The notes: generated from the sequence alone by a model not told the origin. A stretch of DNA of 7,511 bases from PVC group bacterium (GCA_003565035.1 PXDP01000471.1:1-7511), one strand, 5' to 3'; counted from the first letter of the stretch, positions 1 through 6,268 are shown. Made by a program: numbers and translations.

Positions 1-2094
1 AAGCCTATAGGTAAGTCCGAACTGGGCGGGGTCGCCTTTCATGGTCCAGAGACGGGCGGGGTAGTCCGGGGGCTCAAGGCCGAAGAAGAATCCGCGGGTA
101 TCGTAAGACGTATCGAAGACGTTGCGGCCCCAAAGGGTTAAGGACCAGGTTTCGGCACGGTATCCGAGACTGAGGTGCACCAGTTCGTAGGGCGAAGAGG
201 TCTGATTGTGGCTGTCGGAGAAGTAGAACTGATCCACGCCTTCGATTTCCGCGCGGGCGAACCATTTTTCTGTGATGTCGATGTTGGCTCCGGCCCGGAA
301 GGTGTAGTTGGGGGCGTAGGGCTGATCCCGTCCTTCGACATTGAGGTTTCCTCCGGCGTCGCGGAAGTTTTTGTATTCGCTTTCCAGGAGTCCGAGACTG
401 CCGAAGAGGGTGATGTTGCGGGTGAGGGGCGTGATGAGTTCGAGTTCCAGCCCGTAGTTCGTGCCTTCGGCGGCGTTATCGGTGAAGAAGGTGAAGGTGG
501 TGGGGTCGGCGGGGTTGGGCTGAATGGAGGTGCCGATCTGCAGGTCGCGGCGCCACATGTGAAACAGCGTCAGGTTGGCCTGCCCGCGTCCTTCGGCCCA
601 CTGGGTGCCGATGCCGGCTTCGAGGTTCCAGATGAATTCCGGATCGTAGGCGCGCTGGTCGGCGGTGAGGTTGGGGTTGGCATTGACACCGCCACCTTTG
701 AATCCGCGGCCGATGCCGATGAAGGCATGGGTGGATGGGGTGAGGGCGGCCTCCAGGGCGGCGCGGCCGCCGGTCATCCAGTCGGAGGTGTCGAAATCGA
801 CACCGCGGTCATCGCTGTAGTCGGACCCGCGGTGTTCGAGGCGCAGAGAGGTGATGAGCTGGAGACCGGGCGTGATGTCGGTGGTGAGCTGTCCGTATCC
901 GGCCTGGGTGGTGGCCTGGTAATCGCTGCGGAGGGTGCTGAAGCCGACATAGTCGTCGCGCTCTTCCAGCCAGGAGGCGACGAGGCCGAGGCTCCAGGCG
1001 GAGCGGTCGTTGAAGATGCGGGCTTCGGGTTTGCCCTGGAAGCGGAATTCCTGGCTGGCCTGATTCCGGGTGCGGTCCAGACGTTCGGTGTAGGAATTCC
1101 GGAAGCCTTCAACCTCCGGGTTGAAGAAATAGGGTGCGGCGGCCCAGAAATCGTCGTTGGCCCAATCGGCGTCGTAGCTGTAGACGGAGGTGGCGCGGGT
1201 GCCGGACGTGATGGACATGAGGTCAAAGGTGTTGAAATCCAGCCAGGTGCCCCGCCAGGAGGCACCGATCAGGTTGAGGGTGTCTTTGCCGGGTTCGTCG
1301 GTGAACATGGTGAAGCCGTCTCCGCGGGGGGCGAAGGCATCGTATCCGTTGTCGAGGCGGGCGCCGAGGAGGGTGATTTCGTGGCGCTGGTCGGGAGCGG
1401 GTTCGTAGAGAAGCTGAAAACGGGAATGGAACTCTGCGCGGCGGTTGGTGTTTCTTCGGTCGAGAAATTCGTTGGTGCGGAACCCGTCCTGCCGCAGGGT
1501 ATGGAGGGTTAGCCGGTAGAAGAGAGTTTCGGAATCGGCGGACCAGGGGCCGCCGGTGGCAATGCCGGCTTCGACGTAGTCGTCGGTGCCGACGGACAAT
1601 TGCAGGCGACTGGATTTGTAGGGCGCGGGGGGCTCGCTTTGCAGCAGAATCAGACCGGCGAGGGCCTTGGAGCCGTAGGCGGTGGCCTGGGGGCCGCGGA
1701 GGACATTCACCTGTTGCACATCAAAGAGCGATGCGGCCCCGGCGAGGCCGGAGAGGTCGATTTCATCGAAAAGCACTCCGACGGAAAAATTGGGCGGGCC
1801 TTCGCTGGCGAACTGGCTGCGTTCGCCGATGCCGCGGATTTGCAAATAGCGCGGGCGCGATGTGCCGCTGGCAAAGGTGAGATTGGGAACCATGCCGAGG
1901 GCATCCTGCAGGTGATGGGCCTCGCGGGTGCCCAGGGCATCGGCATCGAGGGTGGAGGTGGTGGCGGCGAAGGTCGGCAGCCGGGTTTCGGTGCGGGTGG
2001 CCTGAACCTGCATGGGTTCCAGTTCGGCGGGTTCGGACGCGAACAGGCCCGCGGTGAGGACAAAGGGAATAAGGGTAAGCAGTGTTTTTTTCAT
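1..2094 (-). CDS. TonB-dependent outer-membrane receptor under TPP riboswitch control (3' end cut by window)
   Basis: An open frame of 698 codons runs from the ATG at 2094 to the window edge without a stop. Residues 1-19 look like a signal peptide (MKKTLLTL, then a hydrophobic run to LFA). A TonB-box-like stretch LEPMQVQAT lies near 25-33. The plug domain covers about 38-150 and shows the family signatures IRGIGERSQF (86-95) and VLRGPQATAYGSKALAGLI (131-149). The remainder is typical beta-barrel sequence with alternating aromatics, and the last visible residues FGLTYRL resemble the closing C-terminal strand, so only a few codons are probably missing. Known for the family: energised uptake of scarce ligands across the outer membrane through TonB-ExbBD. 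The TPP riboswitch in its leader implies thiamine, a thiamine phosphate or a precursor as ligand; this is inferred from regulation, since the protein alone resembles generic siderophore- or vitamin-type receptors. The Shine-Dalgarno is weak (GAAAGA close to the ATG). Confidence 0.93.
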   Translation of the reverse strand, partial: MKKTLLTLIPFVLTAGLFASEPAELEPMQVQATRTETRLPTFAATTSTLDADALGTREAHHLQDALGMVPNLTFASGTSRPRYLQIRGIGERSQFASEGPPNFSVGVLFDEIDLSGLAGAASLFDVQQVNVLRGPQATAYGSKALAGLILLQSEPPAPYKSSRLQLSVGTDDYVEAGIATGGPWSADSETLFYRLTLHTLRQDGFRTNEFLDRRNTNRRAEFHSRFQLLYEPAPDQRHEITLLGARLDNGYDAFAPRGDGFTMFTDEPGKDTLNLIGASWRGTWLDFNTFDLMSITSGTRATSVYSYDADWANDDFWAAAPYFFNPEVEGFRNSYTERLDRTRNQASQEFRFQGKPEARIFNDRSAWSLGLVASWLEERDDYVGFSTLRSDYQATTQAGYGQLTTDITPGLQLITSLRLEHRGSDYSDDRGVDFDTSDWMTGGRAALEAALTPSTHAFIGIGRGFKGGGVNANPNLTADQRAYDPEFIWNLEAGIGTQWAEGRGQANLTLFHMWRRDLQIGTSIQPNPADPTTFTFFTDNAAEGTNYGLELELITPLTRNITLFGSLGLLESEYKNFRDAGGNLNVEGRDQPYAPNYTFRAGANIDITEKWFARAEIEGVDQFYFSDSHNQTSSPYELVHLSLGYRAETWSLTLWGRNVFDTSYDTRGFFFGLEPPDYPARLWTMKGDPAQFGLTYRL

Positions 2095-2095
2095 C

Positions 2096-2143
2096 GATTC
2101 TTTCGAGGTTGAGGTGAAGAAAACACCGACGAGGCGAAGAATC
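2096..2143 (-). promoter_or_regulatory. Possible expression platform: hairpin over the receptor ribosome-binding region
   Basis: In the leader RNA, GATTCTT (2143-2137) is perfectly complementary to AAGAATC (2102-2096), which lies one base before the ATG and overlaps the only purine-rich candidate Shine-Dalgarno. The loop is 34 nt. No GC-rich hairpin followed directly by a U-run is visible between aptamer and start codon, so control of translation is more likely than termination. A competing pairing is also possible: GGGAGA (2166-2161), which includes part of P1, with TCTCCT (2149-2144). The pairing is seen in sequence; its regulatory use is inference. Confidence 0.35.
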
Positions 2144-2161
2144 AGGAGAAAAACAGAGGCT

Positions 2162-2267
2162 CTCCCGTCCAGTCCCTACGCCGGTATGATCCGGATCAGG
2201 TTCTACGGGTTGGAAGCGGGAGTGGCTTCCTCTCAGACCTTCGTGCAGGTCACCCCGAGGACGAGAG
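2162..2267 (-). promoter_or_regulatory. TPP (THI-element) riboswitch
   Basis: Read on the minus strand, this stretch carries the conserved THI-box blocks: GGGGTG, CTGAGA (2231-2236), and the 3' box ACCCGTAGAACCTGATC... running on to GGCGTAGGGA (2173-2210). A 9-bp P1 stem closes the ~106-nt domain: CTCTCGTCC (2267-2259) pairs with GGACGGGAG (2170-2162), with one U-G wobble. These blocks are the hallmarks of the TPP riboswitch aptamer. It lies 67 nt upstream of the receptor start codon, so high TPP is expected to lower receptor expression. Confidence 0.96.
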
Positions 2268-2315
2268 GGGTATTAGCGCAAAAGAGGCGGAGGTGCAATT
2301 TAAAAAAGAGTACCC

Positions 2316-2321
2316 TTTATA
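2316..2321 (-). promoter_or_regulatory. Possible -10 box (TATAAA) for the receptor transcript
   Basis: On the minus strand an AT-rich patch beside the end of the inserted element contains TATAAA. A start site around 2308-2310 would leave the whole riboswitch in the transcript. The matching -35 region would fall inside the terminal repeat of the element, where no good TTGACA is seen. An alternative pair, TTGCAC (2298-2293) and TAATAC (2275-2270) with a 17-bp spacer, scores weakly and would start transcription within P1. Neither is convincing. Confidence 0.22.
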
Positions 2322-2327
2322 TAAGTT

Positions 2328-2352
2328 TACCTGCCTGGCTGATTGACTCCAC
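2328..2352 (+). repeat. Left terminal inverted repeat of the MITE-like element
   Basis: Perfect 25-bp match to the reverse complement of 2733-2757. The identity extends by one base (2327/2758) if the flanking duplication is counted. It begins TACCTGCCTGG and ends GACTCCAC. Confidence 0.85.
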
Positions 2353-2454
2353 TCACCCCAAGATGTGGTGAAATTCTGCATGTGCGCATTCGACCTAGCT
2401 CTTGTGCCCCAGGGGAAAACCCTTCCCCAGAAGGCTGGCTTTTCGGCGGATTTT

Positions 2455-2500
2455 AGGCCCGGAGGGCCGAGGTATTTTCAGCCCCAGGCGCAGCCTGGGG
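2455..2500 (+). repeat. Internal 46-bp repeat, copy 1
   Basis: Reads AGGCCCGGAGGGCCGAGG, then TATTTTCAG, then the hairpin CCCCAGGCGCAGCCTGGGG. By eye it matches the reverse complement of 2633-2678 at 39 of 46 positions. Some differences keep the stems paired (CCCCAGG against CCCCGGG, with CCTGGGG against CCCGGGT), hinting at selection or recurrent copying of the hairpin structure. Confidence 0.7.
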
Positions 2501-2632
2501 TTTTGCCAGAGCTAAGTCGGAAAGGCCCGGAGGGCTGAGAGATAGGCCGAGGGTGAAGCCCAAGGTTTGCAGGGTGACGGCGTGGGGTATATCCCAGCCC
2601 TTCGGGCCTATATGCGTTCCACGGCCCCGGAA

Positions 2633-2678
2633 ACCCGGGCTGCGCCCGGGGCTGAATATATTTCGACCCTCCGGGCCT
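2633..2678 (-). repeat. Internal 46-bp repeat, copy 2 (inverted)
   Basis: Inverted imperfect partner of 2455-2500 inside the same element. On the minus strand it reads AGGCCCGGAGGGTCG, then ATATATTCAG, then CCCCGGGCGCAGCCCGGG. Together the two copies make a second, inner layer of inverted symmetry within the terminal repeats. Confidence 0.7.
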
Positions 2679-2732
2679 CTCTTGTCAGATGGCCGTGGAA
2701 GCCGCCTTCGGGAAAACAACATTTTGTATGTG

Positions 2733-2757
2733 GTGGAGTCAATCAGCCAGGCAGGTA
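2733..2757 (-). repeat. Right terminal inverted repeat of the MITE-like element
   Basis: It begins GTGGAGTC and ends CAGGCAGGTA on the plus strand, a perfect inverted copy of 2328-2352. AGTT follows directly, matching the four bases before the left repeat. Confidence 0.85.
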
Positions 2758-2780
2758 AGTTTAAAGGACATGTAACCCGG

Positions 2781-2793
2781 GTAAACGGTTTGA
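2781..2793 (+). promoter_or_regulatory. Possible LacI-family-type operator upstream of the sulfatase genes
   Basis: GTAAACGGTTTGA contains AAACGGTT, which fits the AANCGNTT core common to LacI-family operators, and it sits about 57 bp before the sulfatase start codon. A neighbouring ACCCGGGT palindrome lies just upstream (about 2775-2782). Sugar-utilisation genes are often controlled by this family, but the match is short and no regulator gene of that type is in the window. Confidence 0.2.
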
Positions 2794-2849
2794 AGTTTTG
2801 CGGGAAGGGGCGGACTTGTGCTTTCTGCGGTTATGGATAGGTGTGTGGA

Positions 2850-4553
2850 ATGCCGCCGAATATCCTTTTAATTCAATGCGATGATCTTGGGCCGGATGAT
2901 TTGGGATTGGACGGCCCGTATACTCCCAATTTGCTGAACCTGGAAAAAGCCTCTTTTTCCGCGAAAGATTTCAGCGTACAGCCTGTGTGTACTCCCTCGC
3001 GCGCGGCTTTGCTCACCGGACGTCATCCGCTCCGCACCGGCGTGAGCCACGTGCACGGAGGCAAGGATTTTCTGCACCGGGAGGAGATCACCCTCGCGGA
3101 GCGGTTCCGGGAGGCCGGATACACGACCGGTATGTGGGGCAAGTGGCATCTGGGGCACAGCGAAGGCTATTTTCCCTGGCAGCGCGGTTTTGACGAAGCG
3201 TATATGGCAGATCTGTACAAACACCGACAGACCCGGGGACGATACAACGGGGAGCCCGGGTCTTCGGATCAATGGGCCGATGAACACATTGTGGATCTGG
3301 CTCTTGACTTTATACAGCGCCATCCAAAGCCCCCCTGGTTTGCGTATGTGCCCACGCTCACGCCGCACACACCGCACGATGCTCCTGAGGAGTGGGTTCG
3401 GTTTCATCTGGACCGCGGCTGCCCGCCGGGGCTGGCGGTAAACCGGGCCATGGTTTCCTTTCTGGATGAGCAGGTGGGCCGCCTTTTGAAGGGACTGGAG
3501 AAGACGGGGCAGGCGGAAAACACCGTGGTGGTGTTTCTCAGCGACCACGGTCCCGCTTTTGCCGCCAACCAACTCGATGACCACGACCGCAGACTGCGCA
3601 ACCGTTCCGGCCGCCGAGGATGGAAGGGGGATTTGTATGAGAACGGCCTCCAGTCGCCCCTGTTCATCCGCTGGCCGGCCGCGGTCGGGCCGCGTGTCTG
3701 TGCCGATCCGCTGCAGTTGCTGGATCTGGCGCCCACGCTGCTGGATCTCTGCGGTATTGCATCCCCGCCGATGGAGGGGCGTTCGTTCGCATCCACCCTG
3801 CTGGAGGGGAGTCCCGCATCCACAGGGGACATTTTTACCTATGCCCACCCCGGCTGGCTCACGACCGGACCGCCGTATTCGATGACCGGCATTCCCGGAG
3901 AATATGCCCCCGGACCGCCGGGCGCATTTGACGCGCAGTGTCTGGCGATTCGCCGCGGCATGCATAAACTCATGCTTAATCCGGAGTTCGCCTCCCGGGA
4001 GGATGTGGTCCTGTACGATCTCCGGCACGATCCGCTTGAGACCCGGGATTTGTCCGGAAGCCTCCCGGAACTTCGGGACGAACTGCTCGCGGCGCTGAGG
4101 TCCTGGTGGGAAGAGATCCTGCGGGAACCCCATGCCTTCACGCCTCCGGTGCTGTGCGTTCATCCCGGCGAAAACCTCTTCGCCGCCAATCTGCCCTGTG
4201 AGCTTTCGGGCGGTGCCGTGAACGGCGTGAACGGGATCACGGGTTGGGAACATTCCGGAGCCTCGGCATCGTATCGATTGGAGCTGGATTGTCCCGGAAC
4301 CGTCTGGGTGACGTTGTTGGACGCCAAGGGGCATCCTGCGCAGGGAGCCTGGGAATGGCGCTGTCCCGGAACCGGGGGGTGGCAGTGCACACAAACGGGC
4401 GAAAGCCCTGAGTTCCGGCTTCCGTCCACTGAAGAGATGCTTGAAGTTCGGGCCGTCAGGGTGCCTTCGGAAACCCGTCTGGCGAAGGTGAGGATTGAAT
4501 GTCACTTTAACGCTTTGAATGAACGGACATTTGAGGGTGCCGCAGCTTTCTGA
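2850..4553 (+). CDS. S1-family sulfatase with extra C-terminal domain, no signal peptide
   Basis: A 567-residue type I (formylglycine) sulfatase that hydrolyses a sulfate ester, probably on a sugar. The catalytic motif CTPSR is at 47-51, where Cys47 would be oxidised to formylglycine by a maturase not seen in this window. Calcium ligands are likely Asp11 and Asp12 (QCDDLG) and Asp232/His233 (SDHG). GKWHLG (97-102) and WKGDLYENG (258 onward) are further family landmarks. The alkaline-phosphatase-like fold spans about 1-430. Residues ~435-567 form an additional domain rich in Gly, Trp and beta-type sequence, possibly a beta-sandwich; its job is unknown. I chose the ATG at 2850 because the core begins at once (PPNILLIQCDD) and GGATAGG lies 8 nt upstream; a GTG at 2841 would add three residues. 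No signal peptide is visible, unlike most polysaccharide sulfatases of this kind. The next sulfatase starts 12 bp after its stop, so the two are probably cotranscribed. The exact subfamily and substrate cannot be set by eye. Confidence 0.93.
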   Translation: MPPNILLIQCDDLGPDDLGLDGPYTPNLLNLEKASFSAKDFSVQPVCTPSRAALLTGRHPLRTGVSHVHGGKDFLHREEITLAERFREAGYTTGMWGKWHLGHSEGYFPWQRGFDEAYMADLYKHRQTRGRYNGEPGSSDQWADEHIVDLALDFIQRHPKPPWFAYVPTLTPHTPHDAPEEWVRFHLDRGCPPGLAVNRAMVSFLDEQVGRLLKGLEKTGQAENTVVVFLSDHGPAFAANQLDDHDRRLRNRSGRRGWKGDLYENGLQSPLFIRWPAAVGPRVCADPLQLLDLAPTLLDLCGIASPPMEGRSFASTLLEGSPASTGDIFTYAHPGWLTTGPPYSMTGIPGEYAPGPPGAFDAQCLAIRRGMHKLMLNPEFASREDVVLYDLRHDPLETRDLSGSLPELRDELLAALRSWWEEILREPHAFTPPVLCVHPGENLFAANLPCELSGGAVNGVNGITGWEHSGASASYRLELDCPGTVWVTLLDAKGHPAQGAWEWRCPGTGGWQCTQTGESPEFRLPSTEEMLEVRAVRVPSETRLAKVRIECHFNALNERTFEGAAAF

Positions 4554-4565
4554 TACGCAGGGTTC

Positions 4566-5552
4566 ATGCAGAAAACCAATTTTGTTTACATCGTCTGTCA
4601 TGACCTGGGCCGGGCCATGGGCAGTTACGGCGCGTCGGTGCCCACGCCGAATCTGGACCGCTTTGCAGGGGAATCGATCCGCTTCACGCACTGCGCCTCG
4701 CCCGCCTGTTCGCCCTCCCGCGCCTGCGCCATGAGCGGACTGCATGCGCACCGCAGCGGAGCCATTGGACTCTCGCACATGGGCTGGCCGCTGCATCTGG
4801 ACTGGCAAACCACTGTGGACGATTTCAACGCGGCGGGGTATGAAACCATCCTCTCGGGGATCAACCACGAGCGCTATCCGCGCACGGACCGCTACGAGAC
4901 CGATCTCACCCGGGAATGGGCCGACTGGAACAGCGACCGGGCGGTGGACAATGCGCTGCGGGCCCTCAAGGAACGGGATCGATCACGTCCTTTTTACTTG
5001 AACATCGCCACTCAGGAGCCGCACGGATGCACCTGGCCCGCAGTCGGGAAACGCATTCCCGCTCTGCCGCCGGACACCCCTGTCTGGGAGCCGCCGGGGA
5101 TGCCGGACTATCCCGGAAAAGAAGACGATTTCCGCCGCTTTGCCGCCTCCATTGCGTTTATGGACCACCATATCGGCCGCTTTCTTGACGGGTTGGACGA
5201 ACTGGGCCTCCGCGAAAACACGGTGGTGCTCTTCACCACCGACCACGGGATCGCCGGCCCCCGCGCCAAAGGCACACTGTATGGACTCGGCACCGAGATC
5301 GCGATGCTGCTGCGCCTGCCCGACGGACGCCACGCCGGCGAAACCCGGGAGTCCCTGCTCAGCAATCTCGACTTCCGTCCCACCTGGTGCGAGGCTTTCG
5401 GGCTCCCGATTCCCGGACAAATCGATGGCAAATCCTTCTGGCCGGTGATTGATGCGCCATCCCTTCCGCACCGGGACCACCTTTATCTGGTCAAGAATCT
5501 TTTGAGACATGGGCAGGGGTCCTTCGCGAGCGGGCCGCAAAATACACCGTGA
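4566..5552 (+). CDS. S1 sulfatase resembling heparan N-sulfatase-type enzymes, apparently frameshifted near its 3' end
   Basis: A 328-residue sulfatase reading frame. CSPSR at 48-52 provides Cys48 for formylglycine. The N-terminal metal site reads CHDLG (11-15) in place of the usual DDLG, and TDHG is at 225-228. The combination HDLGR...SYG, PNLDRFA, CSPSR and GLSHMGWPL suggests the S1_8-like (N-sulfoglucosamine sulfohydrolase-like) group; the subfamily call is from memory of motifs. It follows the first sulfatase by 12 bp, with AGGG close before the ATG. There is no signal peptide. Relatives usually have roughly 100 or more further residues. Here the frame ends in an atypical tail (LLRHGQGSFASGPQNTP) while another frame opens with plausible sulfatase-like sequence (5495-5608), so the gene is probably broken by a small indel, or this is a sequencing error. 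The catalytic core is complete, but the C-terminal subdomain that helps shape the substrate pocket is missing. Confidence 0.85.
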   Translation: MQKTNFVYIVCHDLGRAMGSYGASVPTPNLDRFAGESIRFTHCASPACSPSRACAMSGLHAHRSGAIGLSHMGWPLHLDWQTTVDDFNAAGYETILSGINHERYPRTDRYETDLTREWADWNSDRAVDNALRALKERDRSRPFYLNIATQEPHGCTWPAVGKRIPALPPDTPVWEPPGMPDYPGKEDDFRRFAASIAFMDHHIGRFLDGLDELGLRENTVVLFTTDHGIAGPRAKGTLYGLGTEIAMLLRLPDGRHAGETRESLLSNLDFRPTWCEAFGLPIPGQIDGKSFWPVIDAPSLPHRDHLYLVKNLLRHGQGSFASGPQNTP

Positions 5553-5608
5553 AAACCGTGGACTCCTCCACAGAAATTCTGCGGGAATTGCGGGAGGAAC
5601 GTGGGTGA
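5495..5608 (+). pseudogene. Frameshifted C-terminal remnant of the second sulfatase
   Basis: In the frame offset by +2 from the upstream sulfatase, an open stretch runs from 5453 to a TGA at 5606-5608. From 5495 it reads ESFETWAGVLRERAAKYTVK, then TVDSSTEILRELREERG. The LRERAAKYTVK part resembles the (I/L)RTxRYKY segment that follows the catalytic core in sulfatases, and EILRELRE may stand for the ELYDLxEDP segment. Codons here look ordinary for this operon (CTG, GTC, GAG, CGG), whereas the annotated frame uses TTG, AGA and ACA. A net one- or two-base indel near 5480-5500 would join it to the upstream gene. Even joined, the protein is shorter than usual. Confidence 0.55.
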
Positions 5609-5702
5609 ACGGATAGCCACTGTAGACAAACGGATGGCCAATGCCGGGCAAGGGTTCGGCCTGCGCTGCGAGAATCCTGTTTCATAACGACGTTACTGCC
5701 GA

Positions 5703-6227
5703 ATGAACTCCCGTCCTCAAACCCTCCTCCTCATCGGCAGCTCCATCATGGAGAAGTGGGGGCAGCCGGATGATCTTGTGCCGGAAATGCGGGTTCTCAA
5801 CCGCGGGGTCGGCGGGAGCATCACCACGGATTGGATTGACCGTATCGGCCCGTTGCTGAAAGAGACAGAACCCGATTTCGTGCTCTGTTATGTCGGCAGT
5901 AACGATATTGGCCACAATCGCCCGCATGACGAGATTGTGCGGGATTTGATGAGGGTGCGGGAACAGATCCATTGTTCATTTGGCTACCTCTCCATCATCA
6001 AATGTCCCCAGCGTGAAGGGCGGCACGTGGAGATTGAGTCTGTCTGCTCGGCGATTCGAGCGGCTCTGCCCTCTGCCGATCTTTGGATTGACACCGACCC
6101 TGTTTTCCTTCCCGGCGGCCATCCTGTTCCCGAATATTACGTCGAAGATCAACTCCATCTCACTCCCGCCGCCTATGCCGCGCTGCTTGCGCATGCCCGG
6201 CCGCAGGTGCGCGCGTGGACCCAGTAA
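5703..6227 (+). CDS. SGNH/GDSL-type hydrolase (small esterase, acetyl-esterase-like)
   Basis: A 174-residue SGNH-fold hydrolase with all four blocks visible. Block I is IGSSIMEKW (11-19) with Ser14 as likely nucleophile (GSS replaces the usual GDS). Block II is RGVGGS with Gly37 or Gly38 as oxyanion donor. Block III is VGSNDIG with Asn67. Block V is DQLHLTPAAY with Asp149 and His152. Known for the family: small esterases of this type often remove acetyl groups from carbohydrates or act on lipids. Beside two sulfatases, de-esterification of a sulfated, acetylated sugar is a reasonable inference. No signal peptide is seen. The start follows about 95 bp after the remnant of the second sulfatase, with no clear Shine-Dalgarno; the N-terminus fits the family at this ATG. 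It may be cotranscribed with the sulfatases. Confidence 0.9.
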   Translation: MNSRPQTLLLIGSSIMEKWGQPDDLVPEMRVLNRGVGGSITTDWIDRIGPLLKETEPDFVLCYVGSNDIGHNRPHDEIVRDLMRVREQIHCSFGYLSIIKCPQREGRHVEIESVCSAIRAALPSADLWIDTDPVFLPGGHPVPEYYVEDQLHLTPAAYAALLAHARPQVRAWTQ

Positions 6228-6234
6228 TTAGGGT

Positions 6235-6262
6235 TTGACCTTTGTACAAATATTTGTACGAT
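6235..6262 (+). promoter_or_regulatory. Promoter of the winged-helix regulator (TTGACC, 16 bp, TACGAT)
   Basis: The -35 box TTGACC (6235-6240, five of six to consensus) and -10 box TACGAT (6257-6262, four of six) are 16 bp apart. The predicted start of transcription, around 6268-6270, coincides with the ATG at 6269, and there is no Shine-Dalgarno before that ATG. The message is therefore probably leaderless. Confidence 0.6.
6244..6259. promoter_or_regulatory. Perfect 16-bp palindromic operator between the promoter boxes
   Basis: GTACAAATATTTGTAC is identical to its reverse complement and fills the spacer between the -35 and -10 boxes, overlapping the -10. A protein bound here would block polymerase. 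A TTTGTAC half-site occurs at 6241-6247 and again at 6253-6259, and a related TATGTAC overlaps the start codon. The downstream winged-helix protein is the obvious candidate binder, giving autorepression; that is inference. Confidence 0.65.
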
Positions 6263-6268
6263 TATTTT

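Larger units (their letters stand above)
2328..2757. mobile_element. MITE-like non-autonomous element with perfect 25-bp terminal inverted repeats and 4-bp target duplication
   Basis: Bases 2328-2352 (TACCTGCCTGG...CTCCAC) and 2733-2757 are perfect inverted copies over 25 bp, bounding 430 bp. The four bases just outside each end are the same, AGTT (2324-2327 and 2758-2761), as expected for a target-site duplication. The interior holds no credible gene: it is a mosaic of GC-rich triloop hairpins, such as CCCCAGGC-GCA-GCCTGGGG at 2482-2500, GGCCC-GGA-GGGCC at 2456-2468 and CCCGGGC-TGC-GCCCGGG around 2634-2650. Open frames through it (for example minus strand 2453-2722) give low-complexity Pro/Gly/Arg-rich text, a familiar artefact of such repeats. 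No transposase is present, so movement would need one supplied in trans. It fills most of the gene-free gap between the receptor leader and the sulfatases. An alternative reading is an intergenic mosaic repeat trapped between two inverted REP-like units. Confidence 0.72.

Noticed and set aside
175..1512. Long plus-strand open frame (445 codons), Gly/Val/Glu-rich
   Set aside because: It is antisense to the TonB-dependent receptor, whose frame has clear plug and barrel motifs. The plus-strand product is low-complexity and has no family motif.
1600..2112. Plus-strand open frame of 170 codons
   Set aside because: Antisense to the signal peptide and plug domain of the receptor; Gly-rich and without motif.
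2144..2170. Intrinsic terminator as riboswitch expression platform
   Set aside because: A TTTTT run exists on the minus strand but no stable hairpin ends directly before it.
2453..2840. Open frames on both strands through the GC-rich intergenic block
   Set aside because: They cross the hairpins and terminal repeats of the MITE-like element, have no ribosome-binding site, and give typical repeat-derived Pro/Gly/Arg sequence.
2868..4868. Long minus-strand open frame (666 codons)
   Set aside because: It runs antisense across both sulfatases and reads as Arg/Pro/Gly-rich text; an artefact of high GC at third positions in the true genes.
5609..5640. Direct repeat ACGGATAGCCA / ACGGATGGCCA
   Set aside because: Eleven bases with one mismatch, a single pair; could be chance and no element boundary is associated with it.
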